17,511 nucleotides of DNA from Deltaproteobacteria bacterium (GCA_002707085.1 PALY01000109.1:1-17511), one strand, 5' to 3'. Positions 1 to 7,808 are shown, counted from the stretch's first letter. Translations and numbers: made by a program. The notes: a model not told the origin generated them from the letters alone.

Positions 1-78
1 CTTTTCGCTGGTACACCCAACGAATGCCAGTTGCCAAAGCAGCGGTAGACAGGCTGATCCATACTTTCGGATATTCAT
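1..78 (-). CDS. Lipoprotein gene, N-terminal part only (cut by window edge)
   Basis: Reading leftwards from an ATG at 78-76, an open frame runs to the window edge and gives 26 residues, MNIRKYGSACLPLLWQLAFV followed by GCTSEK. This is a typical lipoprotein signal: positively charged start, hydrophobic core, and lipobox FVGC with the lipidated Cys at residue 22. The residues after Cys (TSEK) give no Asp inner-membrane retention signal, so outer-membrane localisation is the default guess. The start is supported by the purine-rich AAAGGTGGAG (90-82) just upstream. The gene lies directly downstream of a cobalamin riboswitch, so it is probably repressed when B12 is plentiful. Genes under this control commonly serve B12 or cobalt uptake or B12-independent isoenzymes. 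A B12-binding or surface uptake lipoprotein is possible, but the mature protein is outside the window and no function can be assigned. Confidence 0.75.
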   Translation of the reverse strand, partial: MNIRKYGSACLPLLWQLAFVGCTSEK

Positions 79-83
79 ACACT

Positions 84-105
84 CCACCTTTCGCTCGAAG
101 GCTGG
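84..105 (-). promoter_or_regulatory. RBS-sequestering hairpin (riboswitch expression platform)
   Basis: On the minus strand CCA-G-CCTT (105-98) can pair with AAGG-TGG (90-84), leaving a 7-nt loop CGAGCGA. The right arm contains most of the Shine-Dalgarno sequence AGGTGG of the downstream lipoprotein gene. It sits between the aptamer and the start codon, as expected for a cobalamin riboswitch that controls translation. There is no U-tract, so transcription termination is unlikely. The pairing is seen in the sequence; the regulatory role is inferred. Confidence 0.5.
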
Positions 106-112
106 TATTGGG

Positions 113-226
113 AGGTGCGGTTGGTTTTCCGACTGTCAGCCCACAGAGTGAGCTGAATCACGGTGGCGGGACCGTGCTGGACTTTCACCAGCTTCCCCTG
201 TGTCTTTAATGACACACACCGCACCT
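113..226 (-). ncRNA. Cobalamin (vitamin B12) riboswitch aptamer
   Basis: The minus strand carries the B12-box core at 200-158, reading GGGGAAGCTGGTG, AAAGTCCAGC, ACGGTCCCGCCACCGTGA. This matches the family consensus GGGAA..GGTG..A.TCC....C.G.CCCGC.AC.GT.A. Other elements agree. A closing helix is formed by AGGTGCGGT (226-218) and ACCGCACCT (121-113), nine perfect pairs. A small hairpin TGTGTC-ATTAAA-GACACA precedes the core. A 3' segment GACAGTCGGAAAACC corresponds to the conserved AGTCAGGA.ACC box. In known cobalamin riboswitches, binding of adenosyl- or other cobalamins lowers expression of the downstream gene. Here that gene is the lipoprotein beginning at 78. Confidence 0.93.
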
Positions 227-247
227 GAAACAGTAATTTCTATCGGT

Positions 248-275
248 GAATTATCGGAATCACTGAAAAAGTCAA
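248..275 (-). promoter_or_regulatory. Candidate sigma70-type promoter for the riboswitch transcript
   Basis: On the minus strand TTGACT (275-270) matches the -35 consensus at five of six bases. An AT-rich stretch GATAATTC (255-248) follows and could supply the -10, for example TAATTC after 16 nt. Transcription would then start roughly 12-15 nt upstream of the aptamer, a sensible place. The -10 assignment is ambiguous. Confidence 0.4.
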
Positions 276-306
276 CGATAGACGCGTTTACGCCTGTGTA
301 TGACAG

Positions 307-336
307 AGTCCGGGTTCTCGTGGATTACTCCGGACT
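307..336 (-). terminator. Inverted repeat at the end of the MopE-like gene, weak terminator candidate
   Basis: AGTCCGG (336-330) and CCGGACT (313-307) are perfect 7-bp arms around a 16-nt loop that includes the TAA stop of the preceding gene. No T-tract follows, so it may be a processing or stability hairpin, or chance, rather than an intrinsic terminator. Confidence 0.3.
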
Positions 337-2451
337 TGGATCGATAAATGCCGTACCGTGCAGCAGGGAAGTGCCCGTGGCCACGGACGCCACAACAGAA
401 ATAATATTGTCCGTGGTGCCGTCTACCCACATTGCGCCGTTGGTGAGGTCGGCGGTTCCCAGTTTATACATGTCGTCCCAAGCTTCGTCATATGGGTCAC
501 CCCAGGTAATCCAGCCTTCTCCTGAATCATTGATGAACATGATGTACAGGGTTTCACCCGTGGCATTGAAACTGGCATCAACGGAAATGGGACTGGTTCC
601 AGAATCAATCTCTTGAATGATCTCGAAATCAGGAGAGACCACCAAAACGTCATTGCTGAAATCGTCTGCGACGACAAACCACCCGTCAGTTGAGCGGGCA
701 GGAACGACGATGTCTTCCACATCCACGTCGCTGCTCAGCCGGGGATCTATGCTGGGTAGTCCTGCAACAGAAGAGTCGGTAAGAACAATGGTGGATGATA
801 CTTGGTCCACGACTTCAGCAGTGAATCCACCATCTTGATTGCTGAGCAAAATGAGTTCGCCATCCCTTTCGACCAAGGCACAACGGCTCGCAGAAAAACC
901 GGTAGAATAGAGCACTTCAGTGAAGACTGATGAGCCGCTGACTTCTCCGATGTGTAACGATTCGTTCGATGCTCGGTTGTATTGCAGGACATCATTGTCG
1001 TTTTCACATCCAACCACATGAAAAGTGCCATCGCTCATCCGCAACATGGCGATGTCATGGAGCGGATCTAAATCGGGTACGCCCAGGTCGGAGCTGGATA
1101 TTCCTTGGCTGGCACCGGTCTCTGATGTTTCTGGTAGGCCGGCAGAGTCGTCGAAACCACGAATGAAGAGGTGGCGCTGAGTCAAACTGGACCACAGCGA
1201 TCCGGTTGCACTTAAACGCACATCTTCAGCAATCCAGAATGCAGCAGTATTTGGATTGAGCCGGTAGCTCGTGTTGCCATCGTTAAGCACATCTTGGGTC
1301 GGTGTGCTGCCGATGGGGTCGAGTGGATCGAATCCGAAAATATCAACGACACCCATTAGGTTTTCTGGTGACGCGCGCTCTTCTGCGCCTACGGAAAAAT
1401 AAATTCCTGTGTAATTCTCTCCCCACTTGAGGCTGTGGACACCGTTGTAGTTCGAGTCATCCAGCGGTCGAAGGCGAAAGGTTGTCGCACCCACCTCTGC
1501 CGATAGGGAGTCACAATCATGGTCGATGTCATCGTGCATGATTTCGGTTTCATTCGGGTTGGCGGATGCACCTGTGGCCAGGGAGTCGTCACAATCTCCA
1601 CCGGGAAGTAGCTCTGCCGCTGGTCGGTACAGCGTGGTGAGACCCACGTATTCGGTTTGTACAAAACCATCCGCGTCTTGGTCAAAGTCATCGTTGTCTA
1701 AACAGTCTGAATCGATGCCGTCGTACCACTCATCTTCGGCATTCAAGTGTACGTCGAATTCGGTATCGTCACAGTCTCCAGCAGTCGCGGTTCCTGTGTT
1801 GTCTGCATATTGGGTGGCACTGTAGACCGGTACCAAATTTTCATCGAAGTACGTGTCACCATCTTGGTCGAAATCGTCTTCTCCCATGCAGTCGGAGTCG
1901 ATTCCATCGTACCAGGCGTCCACAACGTCTGTGTTGACGGTGTCCAACTCGTCATCGCAGTCGGTGGCGTCTAAGCCGCCTGTACCGTCTGCATAGAGCG
2001 TCGGTCCGTAATCAAGTACATGTTCTTTTGATGCGAAACCATCTTCGTCTTGGTCAAAGTCATCTTTGCCGTCACAATTGGTATCGATTCCGTCGTACCA
2101 GTTGTCTGTGGCGGTAGGCTTGATGGTGTCGTTGGTGTCGTCGCAGTCACCACCAGGGAGGATGCCTGTTCCCTTTACTTCCTGTGTTTTGATTCCCATA
2201 TAGGCGGAAGGAACATGGCCATCGTTATCGGCATCGTAATCGTCGTCATTTGCGCAATTCCCATCAATCCCGTCATACCAAATCTCTTCATTGTTGGGAG
2301 AACGGTCTGCGGTGGTGTCATCACAGTCTTTGGATGCGATTACCCCATCTCCATCGTTGTCGAGTTGAGGTTCTCGTGCTGCTACATCGTCTTTTGAGAC
2401 CCAAGTGCAGCCACTAAGTGCGGCGATGAAAACAATAGAAACTGGACGCAT
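325..2451 (-). CDS. Lipoprotein with five MopE-like DCDD/WYDGID acidic repeats
   Basis: A 708-residue protein. The ATG at 2451 is chosen over one 12 codons upstream because it is preceded by GAGGGAAC and starts a clean lipoprotein signal, MRPVSIVFIAALSGC, with lipidated Cys15. Residues 31-320 hold five degenerate repeats. Each has a DxDxDG-like stretch, a DCDD motif (residues 42, 102, 164, 226, 286 approximately), and WYDGIDxxC; the fifth is MHDDID. This is the pattern of the putative metal-binding MopE family (Cu-binding MopE repeats, common in Myxococcota surface proteins). The Asp-rich loops and paired Cys suggest Ca2+ binding with disulphides, but metal identity is inference. Residues 320-708 form a second, non-repetitive domain rich in beta-type sequence, possibly a propeller, with no motif I recognise. 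It is probably anchored in the outer membrane and surface exposed or periplasmic. It lies 48 bp downstream of another lipoprotein gene in the same direction, so the two are likely co-transcribed. Confidence 0.85.
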   Translation of the reverse strand: MRPVSIVFIAALSGCTWVSKDDVAAREPQLDNDGDGVIASKDCDDTTADRSPNNEEIWYDGIDGNCANDDDYDADNDGHVPSAYMGIKTQEVKGTGILPGGDCDDTNDTIKPTATDNWYDGIDTNCDGKDDFDQDEDGFASKEHVLDYGPTLYADGTGGLDATDCDDELDTVNTDVVDAWYDGIDSDCMGEDDFDQDGDTYFDENLVPVYSATQYADNTGTATAGDCDDTEFDVHLNAEDEWYDGIDSDCLDNDDFDQDADGFVQTEYVGLTTLYRPAAELLPGGDCDDSLATGASANPNETEIMHDDIDHDCDSLSAEVGATTFRLRPLDDSNYNGVHSLKWGENYTGIYFSVGAEERASPENLMGVVDIFGFDPLDPIGSTPTQDVLNDGNTSYRLNPNTAAFWIAEDVRLSATGSLWSSLTQRHLFIRGFDDSAGLPETSETGASQGISSSDLGVPDLDPLHDIAMLRMSDGTFHVVGCENDNDVLQYNRASNESLHIGEVSGSSVFTEVLYSTGFSASRCALVERDGELILLSNQDGGFTAEVVDQVSSTIVLTDSSVAGLPSIDPRLSSDVDVEDIVVPARSTDGWFVVADDFSNDVLVVSPDFEIIQEIDSGTSPISVDASFNATGETLYIMFINDSGEGWITWGDPYDEAWDDMYKLGTADLTNGAMWVDGTTDNIISVVASVATGTSLLHGTAFIDPSPE

Positions 2452-2499
2452 GTTCCCTCGGATGAGCAAGTGGACGAAATGTACCACGTCGAGAGCGGA

Positions 2500-3054
2500 T
2501 CAACCGCCACTTACGCAACGAACACGATTTCCTTCATCATCTTTGGCCATCTCCATCCATGCTCCCGCACGACTGAGATCTACCGTCCAAGCGTTGCCTG
2601 TACTGCCTGACCCCGTGTCTCGGCTCCAAAGCCGACCCTCGACATTGTCGAATTCGGGGTACTCGTATGATGCTTGTTTGAGTTCTTCTTTCGACGGTAT
2701 GCGCCAATCAGTTCGACCATCCATGGAGTTGAAAATGGTGCAATAGCCCACACTGTCTTCATCGGGACAATCACTTCCGCATCCACCACGATCCGCATCT
2801 TCTGAACTTACGGCAGAGTACCAATCCATTGTTTCTTCGGATCGGGGACTCCATGCCAAGCAGGTGCCGGGTTGAATGTGTACGCCATCCGATTCGGTCC
2901 ATTCATCTCCACAATCACCCGTTCCAGTATTTGATGACGACGTGTCATCGGACGAAGATTCAGTGCTATCCGCAGTTCCACCAAAGGGGAGAGCGGACTC
3001 CTTGCTGCTGCACCCAACAACAGAAAGTAGCGATAGAAATGTGATGGTGCGCAT
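2500..3054 (-). CDS. Lipoprotein with DUF1566-like (Lcl C-terminal) domain
   Basis: A 184-residue protein starting at an ATG preceded by a strong GGAGG (7 to 8 nt upstream region). The signal MRTITFLSLLSVVGC gives a lipobox SVVGC with Cys15. Residues 18-47 are a Ser/Thr/Asp-rich linker typical of exported anchors. Residues 49-184 look like the DUF1566 / Lcl C-terminal domain. Typical landmarks are TCLAWSP, the signature DWRIPSKEEL at 116-125, LWSRDTG followed by AWTVDLS at about 142-161, and the closing VRCV at 178-181. Several Cys (48, 65, 92, 96, 105, 180) could form disulphides. The family is found in bacterial surface lipoproteins and adhesin-associated domains; its biochemical role is not well defined. 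It is the first gene of a two-gene unit with the MopE-like lipoprotein. Confidence 0.8.
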   Translation of the reverse strand: MRTITFLSLLSVVGCSSKESALPFGGTADSTESSSDDTSSSNTGTGDCGDEWTESDGVHIQPGTCLAWSPRSEETMDWYSAVSSEDADRGGCGSDCPDEDSVGYCTIFNSMDGRTDWRIPSKEELKQASYEYPEFDNVEGRLWSRDTGSGSTGNAWTVDLSRAGAWMEMAKDDEGNRVRCVSGG

Positions 3055-3142
3055 AAGACCTCCGAGAACACACCATACCTGTTCGCACAGACCCTGCGCG
3101 AGCGGTTAATAGCCGTCCACTTTACATCCCACGAGGTCCTCC
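3055..3142. promoter_or_regulatory. Divergent intergenic region between lipoprotein operon and thiolase
   Basis: This 88-bp gap separates divergent genes and must contain both promoters unless transcription starts inside a gene. A weak plus-strand candidate is TTCGCA (3082-3087), 17 nt, GTTAAT (3105-3110), four of six matches in each box. No convincing minus-strand promoter or palindrome was found. Confidence 0.35.
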
Positions 3143-4405
3143 ATGAGTCATACACGACGAACCTTTATTGCCGGCGGCGCACACACTCCATTTATCGGCA
3201 AGGGTCATCCCGATTTCATTTGGAAAAGGCACCCCGACTTTGGTGTGAAGGAAAATCCAGACATCGAGTCTCTTTTGAAAGCGGCTGTGGATGGTGCATT
3301 GGCCGATACCGGCGTCGATCCTGCAGCCATTGATCGCCTGTATTTGGGCAACTTTTTGGGAGAGCTATTCTCCAACCAAGGTCACTTGGGTGCGGCCCTT
3401 GCGGGATCTCACCCAGCCTTCGCTGGAAAACCTGCGGCCCGTCTTGAGGGAGCGTGCGCTTCAGGTGGTTTGGCTTTTCTCGCGGGTGTAGATGCAATCC
3501 GGGCTGGAGCAGACGCTGTTTTGGTTACGGGCGTAGAGGTGCAGACCACACAGTCTGCTCGAGTGGGAGCAGATTACCTGGCGCGGGCAGCTCATTATCG
3601 TCGCCAGCGCAGCATTGATGAGTTCACTTTTCCTGCGCTTTTCGCTCAACGAACAAAGGCCTATAGAGAGGCGTTTGGTGTTTCCGAAGAGGACATTGGA
3701 CATGTATCGGTGAAGGCCTACACCAATGCAAACAAGAATCCCTTGGCGCACATGAAGGCCCGCCAAATGAGCATTGACGTGGCCGGATCAGAAAATGATC
3801 GAAACCCATGCTTTTTGGCCAACGAAGAGTTGAAGCCATTCATCAAGATGAGCGATTGCTCTCAAGTGAGTGATGGCGCGAGCGCATTGTTGCTGGTCAG
3901 CGAAGCGGGCCTGGCCGCCCTTGGTCGAGTCGAGGCTGACGCGGTCGAAGTTGCGGGTACAGGGCACGCTGTCGCGAGCTTGTATACCGATGGTGACCCC
4001 ACGAGATTGACCACTACACAGAGTGCAGTTGAGCAAGCCTATGCTTCGGCAGCGATCACCGCCGCAGATGTAGATGTGGCCGAGGTCCATGATTGTTTCA
4101 CGGTCACCGAGTTGATGATGCTTGAAGCTTTGGGGCTGGCCAAGCCGGGTGAAGGTGCAGCGTTGACCCGTGATGGTGCCACTGCGATCGATGGTGCTGT
4201 ACCGGTCAACACGGGCGGTGGATTGGTGGGGTTTGGCCATCCAGTGGGTGCCACTGGCGTGAAACAGCCCCTCGAGATTTTCAGGCAGATGAAGGGCCGC
4301 TGTGGAGATTACCAGGTCAACAAAGCCATGAATTGGGGCATCACTGCCAACATGGGTGGTGATGATAAGACCGTCGTGTCATTGGCGATTCGCAACCTTG
4401 GTTAA
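3143..4405 (+). CDS. SCP2/SCPx-type thiolase family protein (acetyl-CoA acetyltransferase-like)
   Basis: A 420-residue cytosolic enzyme of the thiolase superfamily. Thiolases transfer acyl groups between CoA thioesters, cleaving 3-ketoacyl-CoA in beta-oxidation or condensing acetyl-CoA. Seen in the sequence: the nucleophile loop EGACASGG with Cys105, HDCF at 316-319, and GFGHPVGATG with His366. HDCF replaces the NEAF of classical thiolases and marks the SCP2/SCPx-like branch, where the HDCF Cys (here 318) is thought to take the role of the CxG cysteine. In agreement, the usual C-terminal CxG position reads NMGG (403-406). Active-site residues therefore look complete. The ATG is preceded by a GAGG motif within GAGGTCCTCC. 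It is the first gene of a rightward run, 32 bp before the caspase-like gene. Substrate cannot be read from sequence; fatty-acid or sterol side-chain metabolism is typical of the family. Confidence 0.9.
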   Translation: MSHTRRTFIAGGAHTPFIGKGHPDFIWKRHPDFGVKENPDIESLLKAAVDGALADTGVDPAAIDRLYLGNFLGELFSNQGHLGAALAGSHPAFAGKPAARLEGACASGGLAFLAGVDAIRAGADAVLVTGVEVQTTQSARVGADYLARAAHYRRQRSIDEFTFPALFAQRTKAYREAFGVSEEDIGHVSVKAYTNANKNPLAHMKARQMSIDVAGSENDRNPCFLANEELKPFIKMSDCSQVSDGASALLLVSEAGLAALGRVEADAVEVAGTGHAVASLYTDGDPTRLTTTQSAVEQAYASAAITAADVDVAEVHDCFTVTELMMLEALGLAKPGEGAALTRDGATAIDGAVPVNTGGGLVGFGHPVGATGVKQPLEIFRQMKGRCGDYQVNKAMNWGITANMGGDDKTVVSLAIRNLG

Positions 4406-4437
4406 TCGTGCGTGATAGGCTTCGACGTGGAGGAACA

Positions 4438-5544
4438 ATGCGATTCGCTGCCGCCACGCTTGGCTTTCTACTGTCTGCGCCCTCAATGGCCCAAGCGGTG
4501 GAGTCACATGATCGGGTAGCGGTGGTGATCGGCCTTGATCAACCATCGGATTCGGTACCTCCGCTTCCCAACGGGCAGCGGCATGCGCGCGCGTTGGCAT
4601 CTGCCTTGGCAGAACATGCTGGGTATGAACGAATTTTCACACTGATTGGTACGGCCGCCACATCGGAAACGGTGATCGAAACCACGAAACAAGCGTTGGG
4701 GCAGACATCCGATAATGGCACCCTTCTATTTGTTTATGTGGGGCATGGTGCAGGCGGTGACTTTGGTGAAGCAGCCTTGCTCACCCGAGGGGCGACGGTT
4801 GATGAGCCTTCAACCACTGGATTGTCCATGGAACGTTTGGCCAAGGTGTTGCGTCCCCGTACGGGTGATCAGAACATCATCACAATGATCGATGCCTCAC
4901 ACGATGGAAGCGTGGATGGGGTTGCGTTGATTGGGCCATCGGCTGAAGGGTGGCCTGATGTTCCTGAATGGGGGCTGGCGATCACGACTCCGGCTGCACG
5001 TGGACTTACGGCCGAAGCAGGAGAGTTGATACCCGCTTTGACCGACGGCATGTCGGGGTTGGCCGACGAAAATTTTGATGGTCACGTCACCATTTCAGAA
5101 CTGGCGAGGTACCTCGGTGGCCGCATGAGCGATCAGTCGGGAAGTTTACTGAACACAGCCGGTGCAGTCGCGGCGGGTTTAAAGCTCAGTGATGCGGGCC
5201 AAAGCAAACCCGTTGCGGTGACACCTGCTGAAGTCGTGACATCCAATGCTGATGTCGTTGCGGCTTCGCCAGCTTGGTCGGGTCGGCAGATTGGAGCGGT
5301 GACGTTGATGTCCGTTGGTGGATTGTCGGCCGCTGCGAGTGTCGTCATGTATGCATCCAAGCGGAGCGAATGTGTGGACCGAGATGGTCAGCTTCGGTGT
5401 GGAAATGACAGCAGTTATCGCTCCTACCAAGTGACACAACACATGTTGGGTTGGGCCGGTGCAGGCATGCTTACAGCAGGCTTGGGACTTCAATTTATTC
5501 CAGCTTCTACTGGAGCTACGGTGCAGGTTGTTGGGCGGTTCTAA
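4438..5544 (+). CDS. Caspase-fold (C14-like) exported protein with Ser in place of catalytic Cys, EF-hand and two C-terminal TM segments
   Basis: A 368-residue protein from the ATG at 4438, chosen because GGAGG lies 4 nt upstream and a signal peptide (MRFAAATLGFLLSAPSMAQA) begins there; an ATG ten codons upstream lacks both. The domain at 25-185 resembles bacterial caspase-like peptidases. It begins with RVAVVIGLD, has a conserved Leu/Pro/Asn-Gly region before RHARALASAL, and a histidine loop LLFVYVGHG with His103. The nucleophile loop normally reads DACHSG but here reads DASHDG, with Ser154 at the Cys position, so classical cysteine protease activity is doubtful. Residues 210-221 (DENFDGHVTISE) are a canonical EF-hand Ca2+ loop, a known accompaniment in caspase-like proteins. 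Two hydrophobic helices (about 284-305 and 333-355) end the protein, separated by a segment with Cys312 and Cys321. It is probably inner-membrane anchored with the caspase domain in the periplasm. The next gene begins inside its 3' end. Confidence 0.8.
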   Translation: MRFAAATLGFLLSAPSMAQAVESHDRVAVVIGLDQPSDSVPPLPNGQRHARALASALAEHAGYERIFTLIGTAATSETVIETTKQALGQTSDNGTLLFVYVGHGAGGDFGEAALLTRGATVDEPSTTGLSMERLAKVLRPRTGDQNIITMIDASHDGSVDGVALIGPSAEGWPDVPEWGLAITTPAARGLTAEAGELIPALTDGMSGLADENFDGHVTISELARYLGGRMSDQSGSLLNTAGAVAAGLKLSDAGQSKPVAVTPAEVVTSNADVVAASPAWSGRQIGAVTLMSVGGLSAAASVVMYASKRSECVDRDGQLRCGNDSSYRSYQVTQHMLGWAGAGMLTAGLGLQFIPASTGATVQVVGRF

Positions 5545-6442
5545 GCGGGCGTGGCTCGCAGCCGCGGTGTGTGCATTTTCGGCTGTTTTTGCAGCAGATG
5601 ATGACGTCCGGGTGGGACTCTGGCTGCTGGCGGCGCTGTTGATACCACTGCTCCGCAGGTATGCCGTCGCTTCATTGAGTATTGCATTGTTGATTTTGTA
5701 TCTGCGGTATTCAGGGCACGGTGATGTGCATTTTCCGGCCATTGATTGGATTCGGCCTCGAGGCATGGATTTGTGGCCAGGCTTGCTGCAAACGATGGGC
5801 ATGGTGATTGTGTTCGCCTTCGGCCGGCGTGCATTGGGACGTGCGTGTTTTGCCGCACGTATCGCCGTCATTTTGGGTGCTGCGCTTGCTGCAGGGTGGT
5901 GGGGTTTCCCTCAGCACTTCAATCTGGACCGTATTGGTGCAGAGAATCCAGATGGCATGCCCATGGTGGTCAATGGTCGAATCGAAACACGTGATTGGAG
6001 AAGGGAAGTGTTGCCATCGACCCCATCCGAATCATGGTCCACCATGATGGATAACGAATTGACCTTGTCTGGAATTGCCCATGGAATGCAACAACAACAA
6101 TACAGCTCCGGAGGTGTGTTGCGTGCAACACTTTGGGAGGTCCAACGGTCTTTGGCCCGCGTGTCCATGGGTTTGACGGTTCTGGCAAGTGCTGCGTCTG
6201 TGTTGATTGTGCTGGTGTTGCCCATGTCGCGTCGCATGGGTTGGCTGGGCTGGCTGGCGGTTCACCTAATTGGTGTGACCTTGGCCTTTCCTCCGTTGGT
6301 CAACATTGTGCTTCGAATGACGGGTTGGTTGGGCAGGTTGCCGGAATCCTCTGGACATCTGGGCTTGGCGTTTGCGTCCGCGGCAGCCACACTGGTTGTG
6401 GTGTACTTGGCGAATGAGGCGAGCAAAGAATGGTCCAAATGA
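5528..6442 (+). CDS. Polytopic membrane protein of unknown function
   Basis: A protein of about 304 residues. The start is uncertain: I prefer TTG at 5528 (or 5531), giving LLGGSKRAWLAAAVCAF, since it lets the first membrane segment start properly and overlaps the upstream gene by only 17 nt. The only in-frame ATG nearby, at 5459, would overlap by 86 nt. GGAG at 5512-5515 is a distant RBS. About eight hydrophobic segments can be seen, near residues 8-23, 29-42, 47-60, 84-98, 108-126, 212-232, 240-263 and 276-296. A hydrophilic loop of about 85 residues (127-210) lies between segments five and six and is probably extracytoplasmic. No family motif is recognised. It overlaps genes on both sides, which implies coupled expression with the caspase-like and sulfatase-like proteins and a possible shared membrane complex. 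Confidence 0.7.
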   Translation: MLGGSKRAWLAAAVCAFSAVFAADDDVRVGLWLLAALLIPLLRRYAVASLSIALLILYLRYSGHGDVHFPAIDWIRPRGMDLWPGLLQTMGMVIVFAFGRRALGRACFAARIAVILGAALAAGWWGFPQHFNLDRIGAENPDGMPMVVNGRIETRDWRREVLPSTPSESWSTMMDNELTLSGIAHGMQQQQYSSGGVLRATLWEVQRSLARVSMGLTVLASAASVLIVLVLPMSRRMGWLGWLAVHLIGVTLAFPPLVNIVLRMTGWLGRLPESSGHLGLAFASAAATLVVVYLANEASKEWSK

Positions 6443-7806
6443 AGTCATGGTTGTTGTGGGTGACGCTGGTAGGGTGTGGTGGCTCTTCCTCGGAGTCAGA
6501 GACAGTGGCCCCTTCTTCATCTGCGGATGCGGGAGTCGACATCGTCGTTACACTGGTCACGGGGGTTCGCAGTGATCCGAAAGGGAACGCGGATGAGTCA
6601 TTCCTTGATGCGACCGGGTTGACCGGGACACGATTTGTGAATGCCTATGCACAATCTCCCTCAGGTTTCGCGAGTTTAGGGTCTTTGCTGACGGGCCGAT
6701 ATGTGGGAGCAATCCCCATGTGTGGATTGCTACTCGAGGGTGACAGGGTTCACACCGATGACCAACAAGCTTGGTGCGCCCAGATCCCAGAGCAGCAAAA
6801 CACGCTCGCCGAAGTTTTGGGTTTGTATGGCTACCGAACTGGTTTTTTTACTGGAGATTTGGCCAGCGCTAAACGGCTGAATCATGGGTTTGACACCGCG
6901 GATCATCACACGCAATGGTCAGATGCGATGGACGCCGCGAAATCGTGGTGGGCTGAGGACTCCAGCAAGCCACGGCTTTTGGTTGTGGTGCTTTCTGATG
7001 ACGAAGGGGACATTTTACAGTCGTCTTCGCTTCCCCGCTTTCCCGAAAGAAAGTACCAGTGGCTTGAACCATTGGACCCAAGAGTGGGCAAGGTGTCACT
7101 GGACGCTGACTCCGTTGCAACGGCCTATTCGTCAGCGTCGAAGCGTGCAGGTGCTTCCATTGCTTCTTTGCTCAAGGGGCTGGATGAGACCCGGCCACGG
7201 TGGACGGTTGCGGCGTCGACCAACGGGATGAGTCTGACGGAACGAGGCGGGTTTTATGCTTCAGCGGTTCCATTGTTGACCAACAACTTGTTGGTGGATC
7301 GGGCCGTACGAGTACCGCTTCTTCTGTCGGGTCCGGGACAATCGGCGGTCAATGATGAATCGATCGTTGAATTGGTCGATATATTTCCAACACTGGCAGG
7401 GGTAGCCGGTGCCATTGCTCCGGCGGGTCAGCCAGGTTCAGACTTGCGGACGCCCGTTTCAGGTACAGCCTATGCAGAGTTTGGCGACATGCTTTCTGTT
7501 CGGCATGAGTCGGACTTTCTGGTGTTCCGCTGTACTCAACACAACGCCACCAGCATTGACCCTGGATTGACTCGGGTGTTGCAAGATCCTAATTCTGCAC
7601 GCCCACCTGAGTTCTATTCGCTATACAATGTGGTGGACGATCCGATGCAAGAACACAACCTACGACAGTCTGATGAAGCCAAGTTCGTGGCGATGCGCAA
7701 GCGTATGATTGCGCTTAGAACCGGGGCAGCTGCGGTGCCTGAAGATGCCATCACACCAGAACGTTTGTGGGCGTTGCGCATGGCTCCCAGTGATGGGTAT
7801 TGGTAA
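6430..7806 (+). CDS. Sulfatase-fold lipoprotein lacking catalytic residues (pseudo-sulfatase)
   Basis: A 458-residue lipoprotein: signal MVQMKSWLLWVTLVGC, lipidated Cys16, then a Ser-rich linker. ATG 6430 is preferred to 6439 because GAGG lies 10 nt upstream. The fold is recognisable as an alkaline-phosphatase-superfamily sulfatase by TRFVNAYAQSP, SLLTGRY (85-91), LAEVLGLYGYRTGFFTGD, the segment with AVRVPLLLSGPG, IVELVDIFPTLAGVAG, and the C-terminal EFYSLYNVVDDPMQEHNL. The residues needed for catalysis are gone. Where active enzymes have CxPxR, this reads GFASL (79-83), so the formylglycine Cys is Gly. The N-terminal metal Asp pair is replaced by VTGVRSD. The later DHG metal site reads TNGM. 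Sulfate ester or phosphonate hydrolysis is therefore unlikely; ligand binding or a structural role is more plausible. It overlaps the membrane protein gene by 13 nt and is followed 2 nt later by the propeller lipoprotein. Confidence 0.82.
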   Translation: MVQMKSWLLWVTLVGCGGSSSESETVAPSSSADAGVDIVVTLVTGVRSDPKGNADESFLDATGLTGTRFVNAYAQSPSGFASLGSLLTGRYVGAIPMCGLLLEGDRVHTDDQQAWCAQIPEQQNTLAEVLGLYGYRTGFFTGDLASAKRLNHGFDTADHHTQWSDAMDAAKSWWAEDSSKPRLLVVVLSDDEGDILQSSSLPRFPERKYQWLEPLDPRVGKVSLDADSVATAYSSASKRAGASIASLLKGLDETRPRWTVAASTNGMSLTERGGFYASAVPLLTNNLLVDRAVRVPLLLSGPGQSAVNDESIVELVDIFPTLAGVAGAIAPAGQPGSDLRTPVSGTAYAEFGDMLSVRHESDFLVFRCTQHNATSIDPGLTRVLQDPNSARPPEFYSLYNVVDDPMQEHNLRQSDEAKFVAMRKRMIALRTGAAAVPEDAITPERLWALRMAPSDGYW

Positions 7807-7808
7807 AT

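Noticed and set aside
24..616. Plus-strand open frames of 61 and 138 codons at the left end
   Set aside because: They run antisense across the riboswitch and the 3' end of the MopE-like gene, lack ribosome-binding sites and show no protein-like composition or motif.
5179..5871. A 230-codon minus-strand open frame across the caspase-like and membrane genes
   Set aside because: It spans the junction of two supported sense genes and has a low-complexity, Arg/Ser/Thr-rich composition typical of antisense frames.
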